DNA of 25,000 nucleotides, from contig CAUYUJ010019882.1 in NCBI GenBank assembly GCA_963575745.1, positions 477,501-502,500 on the forward strand, given 5' to 3'. The DNA is from Prorocentrum cordatum (taxonomy: Eukaryota > Sar > Dinophyceae > Prorocentrales > Prorocentraceae). Below are positions 1 through 9,549 of the stretch, piece after piece; positions within the stretch are counted from its first letter, which is position 1; the number at the start of each line of letters is the position of its first letter. The position numbers were made by a program, and so were the translations under genes. The notes beneath the pieces were generated by a model. That model was not told the DNA's origin, searched no databases, and saw only the letters and a program-made list of their open reading frames with translations.

Positions 1-880
1 GCGCCAGGAAAAGATCGGGAGGAGGGCGAGGGTGGGGAGACGAAGGAGCGCGAACAGGAGCAATGATCCAGTTAGCCAGGTCGAACGAGTCAGCGGGCCC
101 CGCCAATTCCCGCCCTCCTGCCCACAACATGAGAATCCGATGTGCCACAGCTTGATATGGGAATTGGCACGCCTTCCCACCCAGTGAGCGGGAGACGCTC
201 GCGCGCGGTCCCGTTCCCGACAGACTGGCGAAGGGAAAGCTGCGCGGGCCGCGCAGGAACGGGAGCGGCAACACTCGCGACGAGTGCGGCGACGACGAGG
301 CGTGCGCCGCGCCGAGGCAGCACCGCCACCTCCGCTCGCAGAGGAGTGCGCGGCGCTCTGGCGAGGACGACGCCTCGCCCGCTCTTGCGCGCGCGGCCCC
401 GCTGCAGCTGCCGCCGCCTTGCGACGCGGCGAGAACGGGACGCGCGGCGCGCCCGCGCTCTTCCGGGGCGGCACGCGCTTTGGCAGGGCCGCCGAGGCGC
501 CCGCTCGCGCTGGGCATCCGGAGCTCGGCGAGCGGGGCCTGCGCACCGCGCCGGGGCGGGGGCGCCCCCTCTCGCGCGGAGGCTGCCGCGGCGCCGCAGG
601 GGGAGCGGCGCGCGGGTGCGCCTGCGCGTCGACGAAGCGGTGTGTGCCACACGCGTGCGCCGCGCCGCCACGGGAGGCCAGCTGCACAGAGAGAGCTGCG
701 CGGCGCCGAGGCGGGAGCGACGGCTCGGCCCATCGCGCCCGACCTGCGTAGAAGTTCCACTGGCTCTTGATGGATAAGAAGGGCTTCCTCGGATGGACCC
801 CCCATCGGCCGGTTCTAGGTGGCCGAGTGGGGCATATACTGGTCACAAGTGGGGGCACGGGTGAAAAGAGGAAAGGGAAG
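1..880. other. GC-rich spacer, no gene supported
   Basis: Very G+C-rich sequence. Open frames exist on both strands (for example 142-777 plus and 90-671 minus), but their products are dominated by Arg, Ala, Gly and Pro. That is expected from GC-rich DNA with few stop codons. I see no domain, motif or splice pattern. From about 840 the sequence becomes purine-rich and leads into the CCAAGAGG-type repeat at 880. Confidence 0.6.
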
Positions 881-1018
881 GGCGGACCCGAGAGGCCCAC
901 AGACACACCAAAAATCGTCTCCAAGAGGTTCCCATCAGGCTTCCCAAGAGATCCCCAAAGGAATCCAAAAAGCCTCTGACCTGCAATCTAGGCGCGGTGG
1001 CAGGATGGGAGGAAGTCC
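880..1018 (+). repeat. Family R satellite, copy A (short, 3' end only)
   Basis: Degenerate CCAAGAGG-like words end in a terminus of about 40 bp reading roughly GCAAYCYAGGCRCGGTGG, then a GGATGGG..GAAG..CCA segment (about 980-1018). The same terminus ends R copy B near 5800 and R copy C at 19577-19616, always on the same side of the satellite. That marks these as copies of one dispersed element, not independent simple repeats. This copy keeps only about the last 140 bp. Confidence 0.6.
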
Positions 1019-1053
1019 ACTAGATACGTACAATATGAGCAGAGACAGAGGAG

Positions 1054-1175
1054 GTGGAAGAGGAGGAGGAGGAGGAGGAGGAGGAAAAGGAGGAAGAGAA
1101 TGAGAAGAGGACGATAGCGACGACGGTAGCATCGCCGATGACGACGACGCGGGCGAAGACGAGGACGAGGAAGGC
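1054..1175. repeat. GGA microsatellite grading into decayed GAC triplets
   Basis: An almost pure (GGA)n run covers about 1061-1084. It is followed by interrupted GAG/GAC/GCG triplets to about 1175. Read on the minus strand, the decayed triplets give Val/Ile/Ala/Leu codons and mimic a membrane helix (open frame 1020-1259 minus). I regard that as an artefact. Confidence 0.8.
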
Positions 1176-2085
1176 GATGGGGGAGCGGCGGGCCAAGGCG
1201 GCCAGCTGCCAGACCGGGTGGTCCAGGGGGTGGCTGGTGTACACGTCCATCGCCTCCAAGGGCGGCCCAGTTCTGCCCCCGAGGGTTGAGGAGGCAGGAC
1301 TTTTCCCGTCGAGGAGGCAGGTCCTCGCTAGAGTTCAGGAGGCGTGCCCCCGAGCAGTGCCTGCACGGCGGAGCTCCTGCTCCTGCTGCCGTCTGCCTGG
1401 CCCGCGGGCTCAGGGGCCTCGCCCCGGTCGGTGCCTGCCCGTCGCTGCTTCGTCGCCGCCCCGTGCGCGGGCCTGCGGCTGTGGGATTTCGCCTCCCGCC
1501 CGCCCGCCCGTCGCCGACTTGCGCGCTGACGCGCGCGGCGGATTTCGGAAACCCTGGGCCCAAAAGCGTTTTCATCCCACGGGGGCGAATCTCTTACCTC
1601 CGCCGCCTTCCGCCAGCCTTCCGCCGCCCTTCCGCCGCGGAAGAGGTGGCCATCCTTCGACCCTCGAAGGCAATGCCCTGCCTGTAATGCCTCACGTGTC
1701 ACGATGCACACAGCGGGATCAACAACACGTCTTTTAAGACACGTGTCTCCTCTCTCCGGCAGGAGAGAAGAATCGACCCCCCTTGCCGACGACAGACTTC
1801 ACACCACCCCTCCTCATTCTGCCGGATCGCCCGTCCCAAATATGAAGACGTACCATCCCAGCCAATTTTGATCCCACAACGGCACGTGCAAGGACTCCGT
1901 ATCAAAAATCGATGCGGACCACGCACGCGCGCATATGTCAAAATCCGTTCAAACCGATGCCAACACCGATCGAACCCTCCAAATCATGAATGTTCAACGG
2001 CAGCGACCAGCACCTCATGTTTTTTAGAGGAGCTGCTTATCAGCGCGAACCCCGAATAGTAAGATCTCGCACCCCGAGTGTGTAA
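1175..2085. other. Intergenic sequence, no gene supported
   Basis: The first part, to about 1690, is GC-rich. The rest is more balanced and of higher complexity. Open frames such as 1054-1737 plus and 988-1575 minus are Pro/Arg/Ala/Ser-rich with no recognisable domain. I found no tRNA, rRNA or spliced-leader-like sequence. Confidence 0.5.
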
Positions 2086-2290
2086 GCTGTGTGGTGCATG
2101 CTACGCGGTGCAAGGCATGCACGCTGCAAGCAGTGTGGTGCGAAGCATGTGTGACACAAGGCATGTGGTGTAAGCAGTGTGGTGGAAATTACGGGCGGTT
2201 CAAGCTATGATGCGCGAGCTGTGTGATGCGATGTGGGCAGAGAGTTGCAAGGAAAGGGCTGACAGCTATGCACTGCAAGCCATGTGGCGC
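2085..2290 (+). repeat. Degenerate CATG/GTGTGG-rich satellite
   Basis: Irregular repetition of words like GCAAGCAGTGTGGTGC and AAGCATGTG with a period of roughly 18-25 bp. Copies are diverged and include insertions. A related block in inverted orientation lies at 3055-3265. Confidence 0.55.
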
Positions 2291-2715
2291 AAACACCTTG
2301 GCAGACCCATCCAGCGAACGAGGGGCCCACGAGCCACCACGGGCGGCCACCGGGAGAAATACCTCAACGCATCCAAGACACTAAAGATAACGGGCCAGTC
2401 AAGCACTGCTGACGTGAAGTGCCAGGCTTCTGTCCCTGATCGCTGGCACCACAAAGAAAACACTGGTTGCTGAATTCTTTCACATGGGACCTTGCGGTCA
2501 ACACGCCGCGCATGCCGAAAGCGGTCATCAGTCACCACGCGCCCGTCCGCTGTCAAACCATACAGACGCGGGCCACACGCGCACGCATGTCGAAATCAAC
2601 AAAGTGCGACCTGAGCATCGAATGACAGGGGTTTTAGAGCACACAACCAACGACCCACAATTTTGTTCGCTGAAACCATATTATGCCAGAAATTCTGCGT
2701 GCGCGCATTGCCACA
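2290..2715. other. Intergenic sequence, nothing recognised
   Basis: Moderate complexity, with short open frames only and no motif I recognise. It separates the CATG-rich repeat from the ATC/GTC triplet array. Confidence 0.5.
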
Positions 2716-2935
2716 TCGCCCCGATCAACACCACCGTCGTCATCGACACCAGCGTCATCATTGCCATCGCCATCATCATCACAGTCATCTTCATCACAAT
2801 CGCAATCATCGTCGTTATCAACAGCGTCGCCATCACATTCATCATAGTCATCATCGCTGTCGTTGCCCAAGTCATCGTCGCCACCACCATCACCATCATC
2901 AAGTTCGTCGCCGACGTCGTCTCCATCGTCACTGG
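2716..2935. repeat. Degenerate ATC/GTC triplet array
   Basis: Interrupted ATC, GTC, ACC and GCC triplets. Because stops are rare in such arrays, every frame stays open: His/Arg-rich and Ile/Val-rich on the plus strand, Asp/Met-rich on the minus strand. The open frames over it (2484-3485 plus, 2681-3178 minus) are best explained by the repeat. Confidence 0.8.
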
Positions 2936-3054
2936 TCCTTCTGAATCATGGGCCTGCATCGTGAAGGGTCTTCGCGTGACTGCGCCAACTGGGTTTTGCC
3001 AACACGTTACGGGTGGGCGGGCCGGGTGGTCGCTCGCGCATTGGAGCTGGCGAG

Positions 3055-3265
3055 TCCGAGTTCTGCAAGGGACACTGGCATCCCATAGGTTGCACCACAT
3101 GGGCTGCAGCGCGCAAATTGCACTGCATCGCTTGCGGCACATAGATCGCGACACTGCGCCGCGTAACATGCCAGACATGGCTTACACCACAGTTATTGCA
3201 CTACAAAGCTCACAGCGCGCACCGTGTACTAAATGTCTTGCAGAACATAGGTTGTACCATCCAGG
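3055..3265 (-). repeat. Degenerate CATG-rich satellite, inverted relative to 2085-2290
   Basis: Words such as TTGCACCACATGG and GCGGCACAT are the reverse complements of the ATGTGGTGCAA-type words at 2085-2290. The two blocks flank the ATC/GTC array in opposite orientation. Related material recurs near 12540, 13150, 18030 and 23200. Confidence 0.45.
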
Positions 3266-3409
3266 GTGCAATCAGTTGCTGCTTGGGATCCACGGTGGCA
3301 AACATGGGTACGTTTCCTGCGCCTTGCACATATTGGACCTCTGGGATCGCCCGGGGGGCCTAGGCGGAAGCAACGCTGACCACCGTAGTGGTGCATTCCC
3401 AATGGGGCG

Positions 3410-3534
3410 TGCAGAACATGCCCTCCCCCCTCTTCCTCTTCCCGCCATCCATCCAGCTCCAGCCTCCTTTCCCTCACACTCATAATCAATCCCCTCCTCA
3501 CCCGTCTTCCCCACGTCATCATCAACATCACCAG

Positions 3535-3585
<51 letters not shown>

Positions 3586-3770
3586 ACTTCTTCTTCACCT
3601 GCTTCTCCCTCCCACTGCTCCTGAAAACTGGCCACCAAGGGGAAGAAGAGGCGGAAGAAACGGGGAAGGGAGAACGGGTGAAGGGGTGGGAGGAGCAGCG
3701 GAGGAGAGGGTGGGATGGGCGGGGGGGAGCGGGAGGGGGGCATGGGAGTAAGGGTGGGATTGATTTGTGA
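3410..3770. repeat. (CAT)16 microsatellite between pyrimidine and purine tracts
   Basis: A perfect run of 16 CAT triplets spans 3535-3582. It is preceded by a C/T-rich tract (about 3418-3510) and followed by an A/G-rich tract (about 3639-3770) containing several long G runs. The G-rich part has the run spacing typical of potential G-quadruplexes. The His-rich and Met/Asp-rich frames across it are repeat artefacts. Confidence 0.85.
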
Positions 3771-4189
3771 CAGATGACTTGACACATTCCACGCTCTTGG
3801 AAACATCCCACCCACACACCCGCAATTTGGCTTGAAAAACCCATGCGGCGGCGATTGCGATGAGTGCTTGGCAGGTGGCTGGTGCATCTCTGCGGCCGCG
3901 CTAGCCCGCGCATGCTCGCGCGCACAGCGGCCAGTTAGCTTGGCGCGACCGACGCGGCCGCGGTGGCGCTGACCGCTGGGCTCTTCCCAGCGGGCACCTC
4001 AGTGCGAGTCGGGGGCTTGGGCGGGCGCGGTATCATGGCGACGCCGGCAAAGGTAGATACGATTACTAGAGTAGCGATGGTGGCGAAGGTGGCAATGACG
4101 ACGGCAAGGCCAATGACGGCGCCAATGCTGATCACGCCCGCTGATAACGATCACGATGTCCTCGCGTCGGCGATGAAGGTTTTGTAAGG

Positions 4190-4860
4190 AGTTCGACATG
4201 AGCGCGCGGCCGACGCGCGCGAGTGGTCCGCGTGGTATTATTTGGCACGGATCGCACCCCCCCCCAAACCACGCGCGAAAGAGCGTTTGAATGAGTTCGA
4301 CATGCGGCGTGAGAGGTCCTTTGGCAGACTGTCATGAACAACATGCTGGAAAGGAGGTGTTGTTTTTCTTAAGAACCCGCATGAGCGCGAGCGCAGGTTG
4401 TTTTGAAAGCTGATGCTGAATCACCATGTGTTGTTTATATGTTTTCGGGGAACTCGAGTTTGACACCCTTGCAAAACCGAAAATTTAGCGACTTCGGCAT
4501 GCGCGCGACGACGCGCGCGTGTGCACGTCGTCCCATTTGGTGCAAGGGTTTCTTGCGACAGCATGGCGTTCGAACGATTTCGACACTCGCGTGCCAGGGG
4601 CCAACTTGGAAGCATGGTTATGAAACTGTTGCAAGACGTCTTGGTTTTCTTAAGAAGTCGCAAGAACGCGGGCGCAAACATGTTTGGACAACTCTTGTTG
4701 CAAAACAATGTGGTTTATATATTGCCGTGTTTCTCGAGTTTGAAATCCCTACAAAACCTGAGGTTGTCGAAAGACTTCGGCATGCGCGCCCGACGACGCG
4801 CCCGTCTGCATTTCGTACATTATTGCAAAGAGCTCTTGAAAACTGATGATTTTTGATAGA
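4190..4860 (+). repeat. Three diverged ~285-bp tandem units (K repeat units)
   Basis: Each unit carries box 1, of the form TTCGGCATGCGCGCGACGAC followed by CGCGCG and a GTCCCATTT-like word. Roughly 90-105 bp later comes box 2, a TTCGACATGCG/TTCGACACTCGCG-like word before a GCATG. Box 1 lies near 4192, 4493 and 4776. Two related units lie at 9550-10055. Open frames such as 4403-4846 plus run through the units without any domain signature. Confidence 0.7.
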
Positions 4861-4904
4861 CGAGAGCGCGCGCATAAGATATGCTGCAGAGGATGGCGGG
4901 GGAG

Positions 4905-5000
4905 GGGTCGATACCGACCTGGCTGGGATGGTACAAGCTCATACTTAAGATGGACGAGGGGTCAGGACCATATTTGATTTCACAAGCGAAACCAACCACG
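4905..5000 (+). repeat. K terminal block (GATACC block), copy 1
   Basis: About 100 bp starting near GGTCGATACCGACC and running through GATGGAC and CATATTTGATTT. By eye it aligns over most of its length with 10085-10165. It is less repetitive than its surroundings, so the similarity is informative. Function unknown. Confidence 0.55.
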
Positions 5001-5084
5001 GAAAAGTCCGGGGGTGGAGGGGGGAGAATCAAATTTTTGAAATCAAGAAAACCGAAGAGGGGATGAGGAAAAGGGACGAGGAAA

Positions 5085-5800
5085 GGGGATGAAAAGTCTC
5101 CTTAGTTCCCTCGAGGCCGATGGAGGTCACCAGGGGTCCCAGGAGGTCTCCAAGGTTCCCGGGATCCTGCCTCCAGGCCGCAAAAAGAAGGCGAAATACT
5201 TCGGGCCATCAACAAGCAACGCACTGAGGTACGCAAAGGATATCAGGGCTACACATAAATTTTTAAATTGCCAAAATCCCCAACTGCCGAATCTGCAAAG
5301 GGTGCCCAGCGTATTGACGAATACCTGCTGTGGCGTGTCGCGGGATTCCTCAAGACGGTCCAAGAGGTCCGGGAGACGGCCCGAAAACGATCCAAGACGG
5401 CCAATATGCCCTCAAGACAATCCAAGAGGCCCACGAGACGGCCCAAGAGGGCCCCGTGAGGACCCCCAGGAGGGCCCCAAGAGACAAAGGAAGTTTGCTG
5501 TCTCGGCTTTTCGATTCCAAGACGGACGAACAGGCCCCAGAGATCGCCCCGAGTTGACTCACGAGATGCCCCAAAGACGGCCCAAGAGGGACCCAAGATG
5601 GCCCAAGACGGCCCGAGTAGGGGCCCAAGAGGGGAAACGCGAACTGAAGTTTCGAGTCCTCCGCCCCAAAATTACCCCGGAGACCGCCGGCAGGTCTCCG
5701 AGAGCCCCCAAGAGCCCCCCAAGAGACCTCGAGAGGCACCCCGACAGACCCCTGAGGCCTATGGTCTGCGACCCATCACGGTGACGCGGCGGGCCGAAGG
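5085..5800 (+). repeat. Family R satellite, copy B
   Basis: Degenerate CCAAGAGG/GGCCCAAGACGG words with a changing 9-12 bp period. It contains non-repetitive islands shared with copy C: an AT-rich island near 5255-5280, a TTTCGAGTCCTC-like island near 5650 (compare 19350), and the terminus near 5770-5803 ending GGGCCGAAGGCCA, as in copy C. The open frame 5089-5784 plus is Arg/Pro/Lys-rich with no domain. I infer it is open only because the satellite lacks stops in that frame. Confidence 0.65.
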
Positions 5801-7125
5801 CCACCATAGACGAGAAAGCGTGTGTCCTCTGCTTGCTGCACTCCGCGCTCCGCTCGTCACTCCCTGCAATCTACGCTTCGTTTCCTCTGCTCTCTAAACG
5901 TTCACTGTCTACTGCCTACTCTCGCCGAACCCCAGACACTGGCAGCCTGGCCCTCGCCCAAGCTGCTCAGACCCCTGCGATGACCCCGTCGGTGCAAGCA
6001 GTGATTGAGGCACACCTCGATCCTCGATCGTCCGTTCTCTTGGGTGGGCCGCTGGGCGCACGCGCGCACCCGCGGCCCCGGCACTCGCACGCAGCGCAGC
6101 GCAAGGCAGCCTCGAACACGCCGCGGGGGCCACGGGCACCGTGAGCGCTCGAGCGGGAAGCGGTGAGACGGTGGACGAGCCCCCGTGCCCTAATTGCTTC
6201 TCAGGATGAGGATCGCAATGGCCGCCGCCGAGGGAGGCGAACAGGGGCACCGGGAGAGACTGCCAAGGAGCGCGCAGGCGCCCGAGCTCGGGCGTGAGCG
6301 TAGCCATCGCCAGCGCAGCTGCCACAGCACATCCAGCAAAAACGGCACGCGCGGACAGGAGCTCCGAGAGGGCGAGAGCGGGGCACGGCAGCGGGCAGGC
6401 GGGCCGCAGTCTCCCGGGCAGCAGCGGCAGGCGGCGGCCGTGCGCAAGGATGGCCAGGGCGAGGAAGGCATGCAGCTCAAGAGGATAACAGGGATCGGCT
6501 ACACGCAAGAGTGGCCCTGGGTAGGAGTGACCTTTGGTGCGCGGCTTTTTGGGGGCCGCGGGGAGACCAACCATGGGCGCGCAAGCCGCTGCTACTGCTT
6601 CGTTTTCAACCATCTGAGGGCCCATCTGTGCCCGCACCAAAGGTCACTCCGGCGAAAGGTCACTCTTACGTCTAGTCGAAGGGAAGAGACTGAGGACGGC
6701 CGCGCTGCGGGCCCGGGCGCGAGCAGGCCGCCGCGCTGCGGCCGCAGCACGGGAGCCAAAGGACAGACGGGTGCACCCCATGCGGAAGCCCAGGCACTCG
6801 GCAGCGGCAACGAGGTCGCGGTGGGGGCCCATGCCGAGACCGCCCGGAGCGGGAGGCGGCCCGACGGCGCAGCCCCCCTCCCTGGGCACGCGTCGGCGTC
6901 TGCCCAGGCCCCCGCCCAAAAGCAAGACAACGACGAAGCGAGAGACTAGTATGGATGGACACGCGGATGAACCAAAGCTTCAAGAAGGGGGGTCTTGAGC
7001 AACCGCCGATCGGGGCGGGGGGGGGCGGGGCTCCCTGGGTGGCGCTCGGGCGCATCCATCCCATGCCACTTCCGCCACTCCCTGGGTGCGCCCGAGGAGC
7101 CGGTAGCCTTTTTTCGCAGCCGCGA
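5800..7125. other. GC-rich spacer; one hydrophobic open frame, no gene assigned
   Basis: Of the open frames here, only 5909-6640 minus (243 codons) has a hydrophobic stretch that could be a membrane helix (Ala/Val/Leu-rich, about residues 95-115). The rest of it is Pro/Ala/Arg-rich and low in complexity, and no family is recognisable. GC-rich DNA yields such frames by chance, so I do not call a gene. An 18-bp inverted repeat lies at 6524-6650. Confidence 0.4.
6524..6650. repeat. 18-bp inverted repeat with ~91-bp loop
   Basis: GGAGTGACCTTTGGTGCG at 6524-6541 has its exact reverse complement at 6633-6650. A second partial copy of the arm (GTGACCTTTCG type, minus strand) follows immediately to about 6668. 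The length of the match makes chance unlikely. It could be a remnant of a small inverted-repeat element or a local inversion-duplication. Confidence 0.75.
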
Positions 7126-7545
7126 GACTAAACTGGTACTTAGAGTTTGCCGTGGGCGACGCTCGCGCTCGGTAAAAGCGCATGGCTGCAATCCGCGCCG
7201 TGTGCGGCTGGAAACGCTCGCGCTGGGCAAAGATGCATGGCTAGAGCCCACTCGGTGCGCGGCTGGAGCGCTTGCGCTCGGTAAAGATGATTGGCCGGAG
7301 CCCGCGCCGTGGGCGACCGGAACGCTCCCGCTCGTTACACAGCGCGCGGCTGGCACCCGCGCAGTGTGCGGCTGGAGACGCTGGCGCTGGGTAACAACGC
7401 ATGGCTGGAACCCGCGCCGTGCGCGGCTGAAGCTCTCGCTGAGCTGGAACCCACGCCGTGCGAGTCTGGAGCGCTCGCGCTGGGTAGAAATGCCAGGCTG
7501 GAGCGGACACCGCGGGCGGCTGGAGCACTTTCCCTCGTTGGGAAG
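7125..7545 (+). repeat. ~54-bp satellite array, left block
   Basis: About eight imperfect units with a consensus resembling GCATGGCTGGAACCCGCGCC, then GTGCGCGGCTGGA and an ACGCTCGCGCTGGGTAA-like word. Most units contain CCGCGC-CGT-GCGCGG, a 6-bp stem with a 3-nt loop (exact at 7412-7426). The same family resumes at 8175-8375, and one unit fragment lies at 10235-10275. Confidence 0.75.
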
Positions 7546-7744
7546 GAAAGTTGGCACCACCCCTTCTTGTCGGCATCGGCGGCTGGACATTTGCTTGCCC
7601 TCGTAGAGTCTGACCGCTGGAACCTCACCCGGCTTAGAGCCTTCACCATGGAAAAAAGTCGGGAGGTGGGAGGAGCCAGGGGCGGAGGACCATGGGAAAA
7701 TGTGTCCAAGACTCGCTCCCACAATGGGTCAGTCCGTGCGCTCG

Positions 7745-7970
7745 TCTGTCCGTCGATCGGTCCGTCGGTCGTCGTCGTCGTCGGTCGTCGTCGTCTCGGT
7801 CCGTCGGTCGGTCGGTCCGTCGGTCGTCATCGGTCGTCGTCTCGGTCGGTCGGTCGGTCGGTCGATCGATCGTCGTCGGTCGTCGTCGTTTCGGTCGGTC
7901 GGTCGGTCGGTCGTTCAGTCGGGTCGTCGGTCGTCGGTCGGTCGTCGTCGTTTCGGTCGTCGCTCGTCGG
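7745..7970. repeat. GGTC/CGTC tetra- and trinucleotide array
   Basis: Alternating GGTC and CGTC words, with TCG runs and occasional GATC. The mixed order of words matches that of the array at 10460-10700 over long stretches. The two therefore descend from one array and did not arise independently. Confidence 0.85.
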
Positions 7971-8019
7971 CCCACAGCCGGAAGCCGCCCACGCCATGGC
8001 GCGCGCTGAAAGCGCGCCG

Positions 8020-8040
8020 TTGGAGCCAAAAGGGCTACGG
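8020..8040 (-). other. Relict dinoflagellate spliced-leader sequence (decayed)
   Basis: On the minus strand, from 8040 down, the sequence is CCGTAGCC-c-TTTTGGCTC-c-A-a. It matches the known DinoSL (CCGTAGCC-A-TTTTGGCTC-A-A-G) at 18 of 21 positions. In dinoflagellates this leader is added to mRNA 5' ends by trans-splicing. Genomic copies fused to other sequence are known to come from retroposed mRNAs. The homologous position in block G copy B (10752-10772) is also SL-like. Confidence 0.7.
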
Positions 8041-8174
8041 ATGCAGTGCGGTTGAAGTCTAGATGTTGGACCTCAACTCTGCCCCGTCGGGTATGTTCGT
8101 TTGAACTTGAGACCAGCAATCGTCTGCTGATTGGCCAGTCAATGGACTACGCTGCTAGTGAGAATTTGCCGTGG

Positions 8175-8375
8175 GCGACCATCTCATTCGACAAAAAACG
8201 CATGGCTGCAACCTGCGCCGGGTGCGGTTGGAAACGCTGGCGCTGGATAAACATGCATGGCTGGAACCCACGCCGTGCGCGGCTGGAACGCTCGCGTTGG
8301 GAAAACATGCGTGGCTGGAACCCACGCCGTGGGCGGCTGAAACGCTCGCCGAGCTGGAACCGTGTGAAATGTAAG
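8175..8375 (+). repeat. ~54-bp satellite array, right block
   Basis: Three to four units of the satellite found at 7125-7545, with the same GCATGGCTGGAACCCACGCC core. With the left block it brackets block G copy A, so that copy may have inserted into, or been carried with, a pre-existing array. Confidence 0.7.
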
Positions 8376-8509
8376 GGTTGGAGCCCACTTTGACCGTCTT
8401 GAAGCTGTCCGCTCCACTGCTCGCGCAAACATCCCACCCACCCACGCGCAACTTGGTTTGCAAAATCTCTTAAGACCGTGACGGTGGGTACCAAATGGCA
8501 CTTGGCAAC

Positions 8510-9540
8510 GACAGCGACGCCGACGACGACAGCGGCAACGACGACGACGACGCCGCCGACAACGACTACGACGACACCGACGACGTCTCCAACGACTTCG
8601 ACGACACCGACAACGACGACGACGACGACGACGACGACGACACCGACGACGACTACGATGCCGACGCCGACAACGACGACGACGATGACAACGACGACGA
8701 TGACGACGCCGATGACGACGACAACGACGACACCGACGACGACGACGACGACGACGTCAACGACGCCGACGACGACGACGACGACGGCGGCGACGACGAC
8801 GACGCCGACGTCGTCGACGACGAAGACGACGACGACGCCGACGCCGACGACGACGAAGACGACGACGACGTCGCCAACGAAGACGACGACGAGGGAGGAG
8901 GGAGGACGACGACGGCGACAACGACGACAACGACGACAACGACGACAACGACGACAACGACGAGGGAGGAGGGAGGACGGCGACGACGCGAACGACGAAG
9001 GAGGAAGGACGGCAACGCCGACGACGACAACGACGAGGGAGGAAGGAAGACGACGACGACGAAGACGACGACGACGACGACAACGAAGACGACGACGACG
9101 GCGACGAAATAGGAGGGACGACGACGAGACGCCGACGACGGACGACGACGACGACGACGAGGGAAGAGGAGGAAGAACGACCACGGCGACAACGACGACG
9201 GAAACGACCACGACGCCAAAGAGGACGACGACGACGACGAACACGAGGAAAGACAGAGGACGACGTAGACGACGACGACGACGCGGGAGGAGGGAGGACG
9301 GCGACGACGACGACGACGACGAAATAGGAGGGACGACGACGAGACGCCGACGACGGACGACGACGACGACGACGAGGGAAGAGGAGGAAGGACGACCACG
9401 GCGACAACGACGACGGAAACGACCACGACGCCAAAGAGGACGACGACGACGACGAACACGAGGAAAGACAGAGGACGACGTAGACGACGACGACGACGAC
9501 GCGGGAGGAGGGAGGACGGCGACGACGACGACGACGTTAG
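8510..9540. repeat. GAC triplet array with internal 215-bp tandem duplication
   Basis: Mostly GAC (= ACG = CGA) triplets interrupted by AAC, GCC, ATG and GAGGGAGGAGGGAGG stretches. A segment beginning GAAATAGGAGGG at 9106 recurs at 9321, giving two adjacent copies of about 215 bp that differ at very few positions. All six frames are nearly stop-free. That explains the open frames of 383 and 205 codons (plus) and 551 and 450 codons (minus), which are not genes. Confidence 0.9.
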
Positions 9541-9549
9541 TGACGACGC

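Larger units (their letters stand above)
3750..5000 (+). repeat. Composite repeat K, copy 1
   Basis: Four parts in fixed order. (1) A leader containing AAACATCCCACCCAC and a CGCAATTTGGCTTG-like word (3798-3836). (2) A decayed GAC/ATG triplet stretch (about 4035-4190). (3) Three diverged units of about 285 bp (4190-4860). (4) A block of about 100 bp beginning GATACCG (4908-5000). The same order recurs in copy 2 at 8365-10165. The open frame 3935-4135 minus, which resembles a membrane helix, falls in the decayed triplet part and is not supported as a gene. Confidence 0.7.
7505..8160 (-). repeat. Block G, copy A (GGTC array with SL relict)
   Basis: Long segment homologous to 10227-10885. Shared landmarks on the plus strand: CCCCTTCTTGTCGGCAT, then CTCGCTCCCACAATGGGTCAG, then the GGTC/CGTC array (about 7745-7970), a CCACAGCCGGAA word, the spliced-leader-like sequence (8020-8040), and a GCTAGT end. 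If the SL relict marks a transcript start, the original transcript ran on the minus strand. The Arg/Ser/Val-rich frames over the array are repeat artefacts. Confidence 0.7.

Noticed and set aside
1020-1259. Minus-strand frame with an apparent membrane helix (FLVLVFARVVVIGDATVV)
   Set aside because: The hydrophobic run coincides with decayed GAC triplets, whose complement GTC encodes Val and mutates to Ile, Ala and Leu. It resembles a helix without being one.
3935-4135. Minus-strand frame resembling a signal or membrane segment (IGLAVVIATFATIATLVIV)
   Set aside because: It falls in the decayed triplet part of repeat K copy 1 and has no ATG (the frame opens at GTG). The homologous part of copy 2 is a plain GAC array.
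6300-6320. CGTAGCCAT on the plus strand as a possible spliced-leader relict
   Set aside because: Only the 9-mer matches. The remaining leader positions are mostly different (about 11 of 20 overall), compatible with chance.
6755-6775. GGGAGCCAAAGGACAGACGG as an antisense spliced-leader relict
   Set aside because: About 13 of 21 positions match and the central part of the leader is missing, so it is too weak without a homologous partner.
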